A model generated the notes under the pieces. That model was not told the DNA's origin, did no database searches, and worked only from the letters and a program-made list of their open reading frames with translations. DNA of 64,000 nt from Trametes villosa. Its lineage: Eukaryota; Basidiomycota; Agaricomycetes; Polyporales; Polyporaceae. The DNA lies in the NCBI GenBank assembly GCA_002964805.2, contig PUDQ02000001.1, forward strand, positions 6,596,001 through 6,660,000, in the 5' to 3' direction. Below are positions 44,128-54,468 of this stretch, piece after piece. Within the stretch, counting starts at the first letter, position 1. Each line of letters starts with the position of its first letter. The translations under genes and the position numbers were made by a program.

Positions 44128-45578
44128 AACGAAGAAATCGTTTCTTATGGGGTGAGCTCCCAGCCAAAATGTGTGACGCCAAGTCGACCCCGTGGGAAAA
44201 TATTTTCAATCTCAGCTAACAAATCATTAGATTTGAAATAAGCGCTGTATAGAACTTCCACATACAAACCTGGGGTTAGGGTCACAATCCATTAGAACAT
44301 CTAGGGTTAGAGACTAGATCATGCACACAGCCACCCTGATTGCTTGCTAGCCTTGCTCTAATGCTCACTGCTGGGCACCTGTGTAACCCTAGGTGACACA
44401 GCATGGGCAATCACTCTCCCCATCCCTGTTTGAAGCCACAAGGTATGGTACTAATGCTTTTATAAGGGGTATACACATTGATTACATATCAAGAGTAGTG
44501 CAATAATGGTGACATACTATCATTCCACGCTGAGACTAGGAAGCCTTTCTTCACGACCATACTTCGGTTGCAATACACTGAGGTGTGATCTTGCTCCAAC
44601 AGCTTGATTGGTAACTGTACCAACATCTTACACTGTATCTTCATATATACTGAGGTCTTTACAACACAGTATTACAGTCAATGCCTTCTCTGGCTGCTCA
44701 TTCAATGATAAGACATCAAATTGTGCATAACCATGCAGCCTTAAGGCTTATGCTGAGAGGATGTACACTCATCAGTTAGAGCTTGAAACCAGCCTCCTGA
44801 TGGTATATAATATGTGCATTTAAGATACAAATTGAAGGAGGTATGGGCCATTCATTGTCCACCATGTCTCTCATTGGGTGCTTATAAGTGCTCTTGTGCC
44901 ACATACCAGCAGCAGTGATGATTCAAGCCAGCATTAAAAACCACCATTGGATAGCCCTCAAGAATGCCTTCCTAATGGTATACTGCACCTGTAGTTTGAG
45001 CAAAAACTGGATTCGCTGTGGCCAAAAACCTGCAGGACAATTTAGACCCTTGGGTGCTAGCATTGCTTCAAAATGAGTAAAACCTATTTAGCACAGTAAC
45101 TAGAGGTCATAAAGCCACAAAAACAATTATGTCAGGTAGCCCTTGACCACTAGTGTATTATGGAGCAAAGATATGCACCATTCAGTAAGGAGACTACTGT
45201 ATAAACAGTGATTTACTCTTTTTTCCTTGTATGCATAAGACTTCAATGGTTTGAAGGGACAGAGGGGTGCTTGTATCACAATTACACCTCTAGCTACTTT
45301 TTTTGAACCTAAGGGGGATCTAATGAGATTATACTGGTCAGTTCAAATTGACTGTACACTGATGTACAGACTTGATAAATGGTTTATATGCCCATCAGAC
45401 AAAGTATGGTGGAGAATATGTTGGTCATTGATACATATAAATACCCCCATGTTGTTGAGCTCAGAAGCACCTTCCTAACGGTATATCACACATCCCATTT
45501 GAAGCAAAACTGGGGGAGCAGTGGCCAAAAGAACTAGAGGAGGGGGCAATAATGTGAGCTGTGGCTGAGAACAAACAA

Positions 45579-45636
45579 GTACAAAGCGGGAGGCACGACA
45601 ACGCGAATCCGCGTCGGCGTGCCTCCCGCTTTGTAC
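45579..45636. repeat. Perfect 19-bp inverted repeat with GC-rich loop
   Basis: Arms 45579-45597 and 45618-45636 are exact reverse complements around a 20-nt loop that itself contains CGCG...CGCG. The hairpin is much more GC-rich than the surrounding element. Confidence 0.85.
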
Positions 45637-46136
45637 ATGTTTGGCTCCCAACACAAATGCTTTCATTTTGGGCCTCTGGATAGTCCAAATATCATGTATC
45701 ATATGTCATTAGAAAGCTATGACTGACTAGAATCCAATGGTGTACAAATGGTGATGTAGTACTTGTCATAGCAGTCATGGTTAGAACTTCAATTTCCCAT
45801 TAGTGCTACAATTCAGCCACATTCAGCTTCTATGGTTCATACCTCAGTGCAATGTGCACAAACCCCCCAAGTATTATATACCATTGGATTCAGCTTTTCT
45901 ATCCCAATCTAATGGGACATGCTATTTGTTGTAAGGGTGATCACAGGCTGCATAAATGCTCAAATTGTGCTTAAAATGACAGCACTGTATAGTATATTCA
46001 ATTGGTCCAGGGTTTTCAGCATGATACTATGACCCAGTCAATGAAACACCTCTGGTGTTGTGCTAGGCAGAGAAATGCTGAGGTGTTACATGCTGTTGAA
46101 TGTATTATATCAAGAGGAATGGAGGGACATTGATGT

Positions 46137-46187
46137 CAAAGCTGATGGCAGGGAACACAGAACCCTCATTCCCTGCCATCAGCTTTG
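46137..46187. repeat. Perfect 19-bp inverted repeat
   Basis: Arms 46137-46155 and 46169-46187 are exact reverse complements with a 13-nt loop. Confidence 0.85.
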
Positions 46188-46320
46188 GTGTTGTTTAACT
46201 CTTCACACATATTCTTTTGTATCTCTGGCACTGGTAGTCCAAATGAGATGAAACGAGTGTTTCCAGGAAGATATCTATGAGTTTGATCACACTGCGTAAA
46301 AAGTGAGGTGTGATGTCCAC

Positions 46321-46345
46321 TGCAGCACTGTCTAACAGTGCTGCA
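46321..46345. repeat. Perfect 10-bp hairpin
   Basis: TGCAGCACTG and CAGTGCTGCA flank a TCTAA loop. Confidence 0.8.
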
Positions 46346-47366
46346 ATTACCCATTAGTGCCACCTTCAGCCACATCGTGTTTCTCTGGCTAATATCATAG
46401 TACTTTATGCACTAACCTCCAGAGTGTTATATGTGATCAAATTAAGCTTTTCAGAGAGCTGAAAAATATCAGTAGTGTTAGATCACCCCCTGTACAGATC
46501 AAGTCAATATATCTAACTCCTGCTGCCACAAGTTGTCTTGCAGATGAAATGTATATATGAGAATGTCCTTGCACCAAAGGAGTCATGAGCTATGGCAGAT
46601 AGTAAAGATAGGAAGGAAAGTCAATAAATACACTAGAGCTACTAATTTCACAAGCTACCTTGCATGTATATTGCAGCTCAGGCTGTTTGGTATGTTAAGC
46701 AATCTAACAATGTAACACTTCTGTTAATCTCACCTTGCTACACCCATGTGAGATATCTATCGTTTGAGAGGGCTCATAGAATCACTTGGACAATGGATAG
46801 GTCAAATAATAAACCAGGAAGCAGGCTGCATCATTGGGAGAAGCTTGAATCAGTTCATGCACACAAACTCCAGCTCTGTGACAGCACCTCAGACTTGTAA
46901 TTACTATTTGTTGGTCAATGCCATAGCTGCTGTGATTGGTCTGAATAAATGCTCAAACACTGGTTTATTGTGCCTTCTGAGATATGAAGATATGGGCAAT
47001 AGAGACAGGCCTCCTATGCTAGGGTACCTACCCACAAGAGGATATTGCTGAGACATATCTCTAATCAGATACAGAAAAATTGGATCAGCTGCTAATACTG
47101 CTGTAAGGGCTATGGTGTAATAAAGTAATTGTTGCAACTGACATGCATATTAACTCAATCAGTGCAGTCCTCTGTGTACACTGCTTGTCCAGTTAATAGT
47201 CTCAAGTGAATATCGTCTGGTGTTGCTAATCCAGAAATCAGGCAGATTCAAATCAACATAATGTTGTGATTGGTGCTCTGTGGTCCAGTTCAGATAGTGC
47301 AATGTTTACAGTAACTATTAATTGTGCCAAGAAGTGTTTATATCTGATAAAAAATACTCTACAACG

Positions 47367-47395
47367 CCTCATCAATCGGATCTGCCAGAACTGGC
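47367..47395. repeat. Subterminal inverted repeat and 3' hairpin of the nested element
   Basis: CCTCATCAATCG (47367-47378) is the inverted partner of the left terminal repeat. GCCAGAACTGGC (47384-47395) folds into a 5-bp stem, 14-15 bases before the right junction. Confidence 0.7.
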
Positions 47396-47803
47396 CCTCT
47401 CCCCCCAAGTCAAGATGCATTCCAAGAGCGCGAGCTGGCAGTCTTTTATACATGAACGGACCGGTATCTAGAGAACCCGGACGACGACCTAGGAGTCGTC
47501 GTCGTCGGGCGTCGGGGACGGATGTAAGGTAAAGACGAGCGGAACGAGGGCGCGACGCGATCACGTGTGGGGCGCGCGCCGCGTCGCGCTACTATATACG
47601 AACTACCCGCGCGCGGAGTGCGTCGGCATCGCGATGTCCTGCGGTGTCGTGCGCGCGAGCTGAATAAGAAAAGGAAACGATCAGATACAAGCAGCACAGC
47701 CTACAGCGGGTACGATCGAGAAAGCCGGGAACTGACTGAGCCCGCGTCGAGGCGGCCTCGGACTTGCGTCCTCGGACCGCGCAGCGCCGCGGACTGCCCA
47801 TCA

Positions 47804-47807
47804 ACGT
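47804..47807. repeat. Target-site duplication, right (ACGT)
   Basis: Copy of 36638-36641 directly after the right LTR; the FunK1 reading resumes immediately after it. Confidence 0.8.
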
Positions 47808-50459
47808 TTGTCCCCACCCCTCACAAGTCCGACACGACGGATCCATCAAAGCAGGCAGTAGACTGTGGAATGTACCCCAACGGCGCTCTCGAGAAGCTCG
47901 AGCTCGGTCCCGACAAGACGTTCGGTCGGATGTCCTGGGCCGAAGTCGAGATCGCGATCGAATGCAAGACGAACAGCACGAAGGACGACCCGTTTGATGA
48001 GACGATCGACAATCACGAATCCAACGCGCTCAGCCGTCGAGATGTGCTCGGCCAGATCCTCTCCTACGCCGAACTCGTCTTCAACTACCAACACCGTGCA
48101 TGCCAGTACATGATACTCTTCCTCGGTCTGTGCGCGCGTATCGTTCGGTTCGACCGCTCTGGCATCTTCGCGACGGAGAAGTTCAATTACTGCAAGCAGG
48201 GCGCAAAGCTGGCGAAGTTCTTGCGCTGCTAAGCGGTTCGCTCTGCCGAAGGTCGTGGCCACGACCCCACCGCGTTTCGCCTTGACCCCGACTCGCCGGA
48301 GGTGGCTCGGATGAAGGAGCGCGTCGCGAACATCGGCGAGGACGACTACGTTGCTCAGTCCTTCAAGAAACTGCTCAATCCCGAGTGGCCGTGGTGGAGG
48401 CTGGAGGTGACCGACGAGCACGACAACAACAAGAAGCGCTCCTTCCTGGTCGGGAAGCCGCACTTCCAAGCTCCCGGCGTTGCTGGTCGCGCCACTCGCG
48501 GCTACATCGCGCTCGAAGACGACACGTCGAAGAACGAGTTCGTGTACCTCAAAGACGCGTGGCGCGTCGTCAGCAACAACATCGACAAGGAAGGCTCTGT
48601 CCTTGAGACTCTGCGCAAGCACAACATCAAGTACGTGCCCACGCTGATTTGTCATGGCGACATCTCTGGCCAGGAGACGAGGTCGCAAGAGGTCTGGTCG
48701 AGGCTGAACCCGGGGAAGAAGTGTTACCTGAAGCACCACCAGCATTATCGGCTTGTCGTGAAGGAGGTAGGAAAGCCGCTTGACGAATTCAAGAATGGCG
48801 CGCAGCTTCTCCGGGCGATATTGTATGCTGTGACCGGTGAGCGTCTCTCCTAAGACACTCGCGTCTACATACTGACTACGCTACCGGTTTCACAGCACAC
48901 TCTGAAGCATACGAGAAGGGCATCATCCATCGCGATATCAGCGCCGGGAATATTCTGCTCTATCTGGGGGACAATGGCGTGTGGCAAGGACTTCTCAATG
49001 ACTGGGAGCTGTCGAAAGAGCTCGATCACCAAACAGAAGAGGGACGCCAGCCCGACCGCACGGTACGTGTCACGCGGTCAGTAATACGTGTACCGACTCT
49101 GACCCGGTCTCTTTCGGTAGGGCACATGGCAATTCCTGTCGGCCGCTGCGCTCAACAACAACACCAAGACAATCGTCGTGCAAGACGAACTGGAATCTTT
49201 CCTCCACGTCCTCCTCTACATCGCGATTCGCATCCTACCCCACAACATGCCTAAATCCGAGGTCCCGCGCTTCCTTCACGCCTTCTTCGACGACTACTCG
49301 GCGCATGCTGGTGGACATCTATGCGGAGTACTCAAGGATCGGGTAATGCATGACGGCGTCATCCGCCTCTCGACGTACATGACGGAGATTCAGAAAGAAG
49401 AAGGCGACACTGAAGAGAATCTTCGATTCATGTGGCCCAAGGGCAAGGAGCACCTTGCGCACCCGCTGAATGACCTCCTTGACACTCTCTTGTCCTGGTT
49501 CAGCGCATACTACACGCTGCAAGGGGGACCGAGGCCGGCGCGCGAGCCGAAGATGTCGGAGAAGCCAGGAGCGGACGAACAGGACATGTTTGTCCCTGCT
49601 GACGGAGACGAGTTCCTGAATGATCCCTCCTGGGACGAGCCCGACGCCGATAACGCCAAACCCAAGGAACCGCCGAAGCTGTCGCGCGAGCAGCTAGAGG
49701 AGCTTGCCCAGAACTTGAAGACTCACGCGCCGATGATCAGGGAGATCAGGGCAGCTCTGAAGAAGCCGTGGCCGACTGCGGATAGGTGCGAGGACAAGAA
49801 GCCGGAGCGGAGGTATACCATCCCCAAGGACCAAGTTCCGAAGGGTTCGAAGCGCGGCACTTCCGGTGTAGACGAGACCCCCAGCGGCAGGCCGTCGAAG
49901 CGGAGCAAGGCTGCTTGAACCTCGCGCCCCCTTCCAGCGCGCCGCATGCGTGCTCACACATTTCCCCCGCTACTCGCCCGCCTCATCCCCGCTACACGCC
50001 CATCTCCTCCCGGCCACTCGCCTACCTTCTCCCCGCAACGTCGCATGCTCGATCAGACGGATCGCGATGCCCCAGGCTGCGTACGTTGCGTGCACTTCAA
50101 CTCGCTAGACGTCTTCCGCGCAGCACGCAAGTCCCATCGTCTCGCGGCCGCGTCCAGGCCATGGCCACGACCGCCATCCTCGCGCTGCGACGTCATTCCA
50201 TCCCCACCTATCCATATCCTCTGTTCGGCGCGCGAGGGAGTAGGTGTCGGGCGTCGAACGTCTGGGCCTCTCTCAGGCATCGAGTCCGCCGATGTCCGCA
50301 CGCCTCTCTCTAGGTCAAGGTCCCCTCGCGGCACACCCGTGTCTGCCGAGCACCTCCCCACAATGTTCCTCCAGATGTCCCCCAGTGTCGCTTCCTTTTC
50401 ATGTCTACCCGCATGTAGTGTTACATACTCTCCCGCATTTTCATCCTGGATCTCTCACG

Positions 50460-50575
50460 TTACTCTATCACGGACTCATCTCATCGCAATGTTTGATTCA
50501 TATCCTGACATTCTCATAGATACCTCGCACGACTGCTGTATATAATCTGCTGCTACTTGTAATATCTCGCGTTCC
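50460..50575 (+). repeat. FunK1 3'-flank repeat, copy 1
   Basis: Contains ATCGCAATGTTTGATTCATA, a CATATCCTGACATTCTCATA segment and TATATAATCTGCTGC. Related sequence recurs on the minus strand at about 58430-58545 and 63545-63665. It probably belongs to the transcript 3' end of FunK1 genes. Confidence 0.65.
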
Positions 50576-50891
50576 ACCTGCATACTCTGAAATCCCGTCG
50601 TTGCCATGATCCTCTACCATTGTGCATTGTCATCCGCACACACATCAAGCAGTGATTTCAGGTATATGGTACTACGGTGTACGCCCCTACGCGATAGTAG
50701 GCGTGGCACTGATAGCGCCCCGTCCCCGGGCATCCGCGAACGCGCACTTCAGTTCCCCATGTGCATGGCGATGACGAGATCCTTGCAAGCTCGTATGCTG
50801 ACTGTACACGGTGCTATGTCATCATGCCTCGATCGTGGAATCGCGTTCCACACTCCAGAACACATGAGCAGCGTCTCTCCTTCGGCGCGAG

Positions 50892-50900
50892 TATATATAG
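50892..50900 (+). promoter_or_regulatory. TATA box of GST1
   Basis: TATATATAG about 80 nt before the start codon. It is conserved with GST2, including the GCGCGAG immediately before it. Confidence 0.6.
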
Positions 50901-50980
50901 TACACGGTCCGGGTTTCTCGACCCTCCTCCCAGCGCCCGAATACTCTCAGGATACTCGGCTTTTACCAGACCAGAACACC

Positions 50981-51904
50981 ATGAGCGACGTGAATATCTA
51001 TCCCCACGCAACGGGCCCAGCGGCGAAGACTGTAGAGCAGCACGAGAGTCCGCAGGACCTGGTGTTCTACGCGGGATGGGCAAGTATAGTAGATATTCGA
51101 GAGTCATGCAGAAAGCTGAAGCCGCTTCATTTAGTTCTGCCCATACGTGCAACGCTCCTGGATCGCGCTCGAGGAGAAAGGGATCCCATACCAGTACAAG
51201 GAAGTGAACCCGTACAAGAAAGAAAAGCACTTCCTCGGTACGCACGCGCGCATCTCAATCCGCTAAGGTAGCTCACTCGCACCCGCCAGACATCAACCCC
51301 AAAGGCCTCGTCCCTGCGATCGAGTACAAGGGCAAGGCCCTGTACGAGTCTCTCATCATCTGCGAGTTCTTCGAGGACGCGTTCCCAGAGCACAAGCCGC
51401 ACCTCCTCACCTCCGACCCGTTCGACCGCGCCTACGTCCGCCTCTGGCTCGACCACGTCTCGAAGCAGGTCGTGCCGACGTTCATGCGCCTCGTCATGGC
51501 GCAGGAGCCGGACAAGCAGAAGGAGCACCTCGAGGAGTTCTACAAGGGCCTGCGCACCCTGGCGGAGAAGGCCAAGGGCCCGTACTTCCTTGGGGACCAG
51601 TTCACGTTGGTCGACATCGCGATCGCGCCGTGGGTCCTGAGGGACTACATCTTGGCAGGGAACCGCGGGTACTCTAGGGAGGCGGCTGGCAGTGCGTGGA
51701 AGGCGTACGCGGAGGCGCTTGAGACGCGCGATAGCGTGCGCAGGACTCAGAGCGTACGTTATCTCGCTTTTCTGATACAATGCTTAACGGGGCTTACCGA
51801 ACATCCAGGACAAGGAGCACTACGCGGATATCTACGCACGGTACTTGCGAAACGAAGCGCAGAGCGAGGCGGCGAAGGCCATCAGGGCTGGGAAGCCATT
51901 CTGA
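50981..51904 (+). CDS. Omega-like glutathione S-transferase 1
   Basis: Exons 50981-51079, 51135-51237, 51290-51753, 51809-51904. The thioredoxin-fold half has FCPYVQRSWIALEEKG, whose Cys is the omega-class catalytic residue, then INPKGLVPAIEYKG and the glutathione-binding ESLIICEFFED. The helical half includes FDRAYVRLWLDHVSKQ and GPYFLGDQFTLVDIAIAPWV. Such enzymes use glutathione to reduce or deglutathionylate small molecules and are expanded in wood-decay fungi. Intron 1 starts with GC (51080) rather than GT. Its phase and acceptor match GST2, which has GT there, so it is a genuine GC-AG intron or a recent mutation. No signal peptide; cytosolic. No lesions. Confidence 0.92.
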
Positions 51905-52590
51905 AGCTGGTCCAAAAGTCAAGAAGAGGGTAAGGCGTAGGAGCCGGGAATGCAACTCACATTGTAGCTCATTTACGAGACTCGCCATCATCAACGGAGA
52001 TCGCGGGAGGTCATGGTGCGCTAGATTGATACTATCGCGCGGTCGCAAAGTCGTGAATCAAGCGTATGGATCCGATAGATTTCCTCCCGCTAAGCAAAGC
52101 GGAAGAAACACAACGAGATGGCGCTACTCGTTAGCAATTTCCTGTGGCTGCTAAGTGCTGCCTGTGTACCACGCTATAACACTCCCGGGCGTCTTCGATA
52201 CCCTGGAGTGAACCGCCGCGTGCCAAGATTACGTGCAAGAATGTGGTCGCAAAGTCAACAGCCAGGACATAGAGATATATTCCTTAGCCAGAGTGCAGTC
52301 AAACGGATTCCGCGATTCAATGGCGGTAGATGGTGGTGGTCGTGAATGATGGAGGAGTCCCAGATGGTGTCGCTCAATATGGAAGGCGGAGGCTTTAGAT
52401 CCTAACACAACCAAACAACGCCGCTGACGACACGATGCCTGGGAATGTGGGGTAAACTCATTCCCAACCTTCACTCGCCTTTACTGAGCGACCTACAACC
52501 CTCCTATTTTCTGTAAAACACTCTGCTCAAAGTCTATCAGGAGTCAGAATGACGGATGTAAAGACAAATCAAGCGTTATACGATCGTTAG
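51905..52590. other. Intergenic, 3' flank of GST1
   Basis: The first part (ATCAACGGAGATCG... near 51990) resembles the flank downstream of GST2 (about 62095-62030). No gene recognised. Confidence 0.5.
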
Positions 52591-53578
52591 TGTCGGATTT
52601 CGTTATTCCCGTAGCTACAGACGCTAACGGGACGCCCGTAGTCGCGCGCAGATGGTTCGCGGTTATACCGCCCATAATATGCCCTGCAACCTTTGCGTTT
52701 GACGCGCCTTTTGGACGTTTCACGCCCTCTCAAGACAGCATCTTCCTAGTTGATGGTAGGCCCTCTGCTCCCACGTTCCCTCTTATGGCACATTTCAACT
52801 CAACACGCGCGCAGGCCTTCGGTCCTGGATATTCATGGAGCTCGTCTCCCCAGCGACCTTCCTCTACGCCTTCCTGCACTCCCCGCTTTCCCCGAGCGCC
52901 GCCGGCACCGCGCCGCCGCTCACGCTCTCCCACCCGCCCACCTTCCTTGCCGCGCTCTTCCTTCTGCACTACCTCAACCGCGCGATCATCTCCCCGCTGC
53001 GCACGCCCTCGCGCTCCAAGTCGCACATCTCCGTCCCGCTCTCCGCCGTGCTCTTCAACACCGTCAACGGCTCGCTCCTCGGCGCGTACCTCTCCTCGCC
53101 CGCCGCGCGTACCTTCCTCTCTGGGGCGTTCGACAGCCCGCGCTTCTGGACGGGCATCGCGCTCTGGGCGCTCGGCCTCGCGGGGAACATCGTGCACGAC
53201 GAGATCCTGCTGAACATCCGCCGCGACGCGAAGAAGGCAAAGGCGAAGGCCGCCAAGGACGGAGACAGCGGCGCCGCGCAGGAGAAGAAGAAGGGCGAGC
53301 ACTACGCGGTCCCGCACGGGCTGCTCTACCGCTTCATCTCGTACCCGAACTACTTCTGCGAGTGGGCGGAGTGGTTCGGGTTCGCGCTCGCCGCGTCGCC
53401 GGCGCCCGCGCTCGGCTCGCTCGCCGCGTTCTTCGCGAGCGCGAGCCCGCCGTGGCTGTTCTTCCTCTCCGAGGTCTTCCTCATGTTCCCGCGCGCGTGG
53501 CGCGGCCACCAGTGGTACCACAGCCGCTTCCCCGACTACCCGAAGGAGCGCAGGGCCGTCATACCCTTCTTGTTGTAA
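52591..53578 (+). CDS. Steroid 5-alpha-reductase family membrane enzyme
   Basis: Exon 1 (about 52591-52755) encodes RRWFAVIPPIICPATFAFD and FGRFTPSQDS. Exon 2 (52815-53578) continues with WIFMELVSPATFLYAFL, ALWALGLAGNIVHDEILLNI, GLLYRFISYPNYFCEWAEW and, at the C-terminus, GHQWYHSRFPDYPKERRAVI. These are the landmarks of the SRD5A/DET2 C-terminal domain: NADPH-dependent reduction of a steroid or enone double bond, or the related ECR/TECR step. Several transmembrane segments place it in the ER. No in-frame ATG was found for exon 1, so the true start is in an unseen upstream exon, or the copy is damaged at its 5' end. A charged Lys/Ala insert lies in the middle. Confidence 0.8.
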
Positions 53579-54468
53579 TCTATACCCCGGCCGACTACTT
53601 TACGCAGATGTTCGTATGGCGATGTAGCGGGACTGCATGTACAGTCATAGCCTAGTCCTTGAGACAGTGGCGCAGCCAAACTTTCGAACCATGCTCGAGG
53701 TGACGTTTAGTGCGTATAGGCCTCGAAATGGCTGTCAATATACCTATACTGCTGTCATATCTGTATGATGCAGAGGGTGCGGGGCAACATGTTTTGCGAG
53801 GGAAACATTAACGCTCCCATAGCTCGTCCTCCACTCCTTGAGACACACCAATTTGGGTGAGCGGGCTTCACCTCTCCCTCAGAAACTCCGGACTGTCACG
53901 GCCGACGACGGCCCGTCTTCCTGCTCGGAATGTCTGGATAGACATACTGGAACCCTCAGTGATTCATATCCCATCCAAATGATAATGTGAGGATGTATGG
54001 GACTGAGATCGAGATACTTGGTTTCTCCCGAAAGGCCGGAGAAGGAGCGACGTGGTGATGTCTTCTTCGCGGGTCTGCGGAAAACATATATCGACAGAAT
54101 GTCGAACGCAAACCCATGCTCTCGGAACCGCTGTATGGTCGATGGACACGCATTTCATGCCCGCCCCCCATTTAACTCGGGATACTGAGTAGGCGGCGTG
54201 CTGTGTATTCGTAGCTTGTCTCAAAGAGCAGGGTGCTTCAGAGACTAGATCATGACCGTGTACCAGATCTCACGAGCCACGAGCATACATCCATGAACAG
54301 ATATCTGCATTATCCAGGTGAATAGAGCATCGGTATGGTATACGTAGCAGTCGTCTAGGTCATAGCAAGCGCGTATCGACCTGCAAAACACAGTCAGCGA
54401 CGGGTAAGGTGGCAACATGTTGGTAGTAGGTACGCACGATGTACAAGCGCCCGACACCCTTCTATGGC
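53579..54468. other. Convergent intergenic region
   Basis: Between the ends of the reductase-like gene (plus) and RER1 (minus). No feature recognised. Confidence 0.5.

Larger units (their letters stand above)
44114..47410. mobile_element. AT-rich 3.3 kb element, Helitron2/Helentron-like, non-autonomous
   Basis: Inserted in the retrotransposon LTR with no target duplication. Boundaries could equally be 44113-47409, which would place it between A and T. CGATTGATGAGG sits almost at the left end (44116-44127). Its exact inverted copy lies 32 bases inside the right end (47367-47378). Just after this is a short perfect hairpin GCCAG-AA-CTGGC (47384-47395), then about 14 bases to the end. Asymmetric terminal inverted repeats plus a 3' hairpin and no duplication are the pattern described for Helitron2/Helentron elements. 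The canonical TC...CTRR ends are absent. The interior is strikingly AT-rich, has no open frame above about 100 codons, and contains three perfect hairpins and diverged internal repeats. It must be non-autonomous if this reading is right. Confidence 0.6.
36642..47803 (-). mobile_element. Ty3/Gypsy LTR retrotransposon, full length, with nested insertion
   Basis: An 11,162-bp insertion in FunK1 D, bounded by TG...CA LTR ends and ACGT duplications. It is transcribed right to left: 5' LTR 43828-47803 (split by a 3,297-bp nested element), primer-binding site 43825-43807, Gag-protease frame 43490-41061, RT-RNaseH-integrase frame 41061-37417, polypurine tract 37330-37321, 3' LTR 37320-36642. RT before integrase is the Ty3/Gypsy (Metaviridae) order. 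Both frames are intact. By my own alignment the two LTRs differ at 4 of 679 positions, so insertion was recent. Without the nested element it would be 7,865 bp. Confidence 0.95.
43828..47803 (-). repeat. 5' LTR (right), split by a nested element
   Basis: The first 286 bases (43828-44113) and last 393 bases (47411-47803) together equal the 679 bases of the other LTR with no base lost or gained. This fixes the nested insertion at a single inter-base point. Confidence 0.95.
36200..49918 (+). pseudogene. FunK1 kinase (copy D) split by a retrotransposon
   Basis: Exon 1 is 36200-36544 (MADPTTPPNTEDSPHRG...). Exon 2 begins at 36599 (MDALNKAD) and is cut after codon GYT at 36641. It resumes after the insertion at 47808 with FVPTPHKSDTTD, then runs to 48836. 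Exon 3 is 48896-49062 (HRDISAGN, NDWELS) and exon 4 is 49121-49918. Joining the flanks reproduces the GYTFV(P/A)TPHK reading of paralog E, so the break is exactly the insertion. A second lesion is independent: a TAA at 48230-48232, where copy E has a sense codon in the FYSLRSAEGRG-type segment. The rest of the frame is open. Exon 1, the promoter and the tail are very similar to copy E. Any transcript would be truncated by the element. Confidence 0.92.
49919..50980. other. FunK1 D 3' flank and GST1 promoter
   Basis: No gene. The portion around 50150-50580 is shared with the 3' flank of FunK1 E and with the right end of the window. The last 120 bases contain a GST promoter block shared with GST2 (AACACATGAG and the TATA box). 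Confidence 0.6.

Noticed and set aside
44114..47410. Reading the AT-rich element as an ordinary TIR DNA transposon
   Set aside because: The two inverted repeats are not both terminal (32 extra bases on the right) and there is no target duplication, contrary to TIR elements.
53956..54224. Overlapping minus-strand frames of 71 and 86 codons
   Set aside because: No motifs, no splice support, and located in the RER1 3' intergenic stretch.
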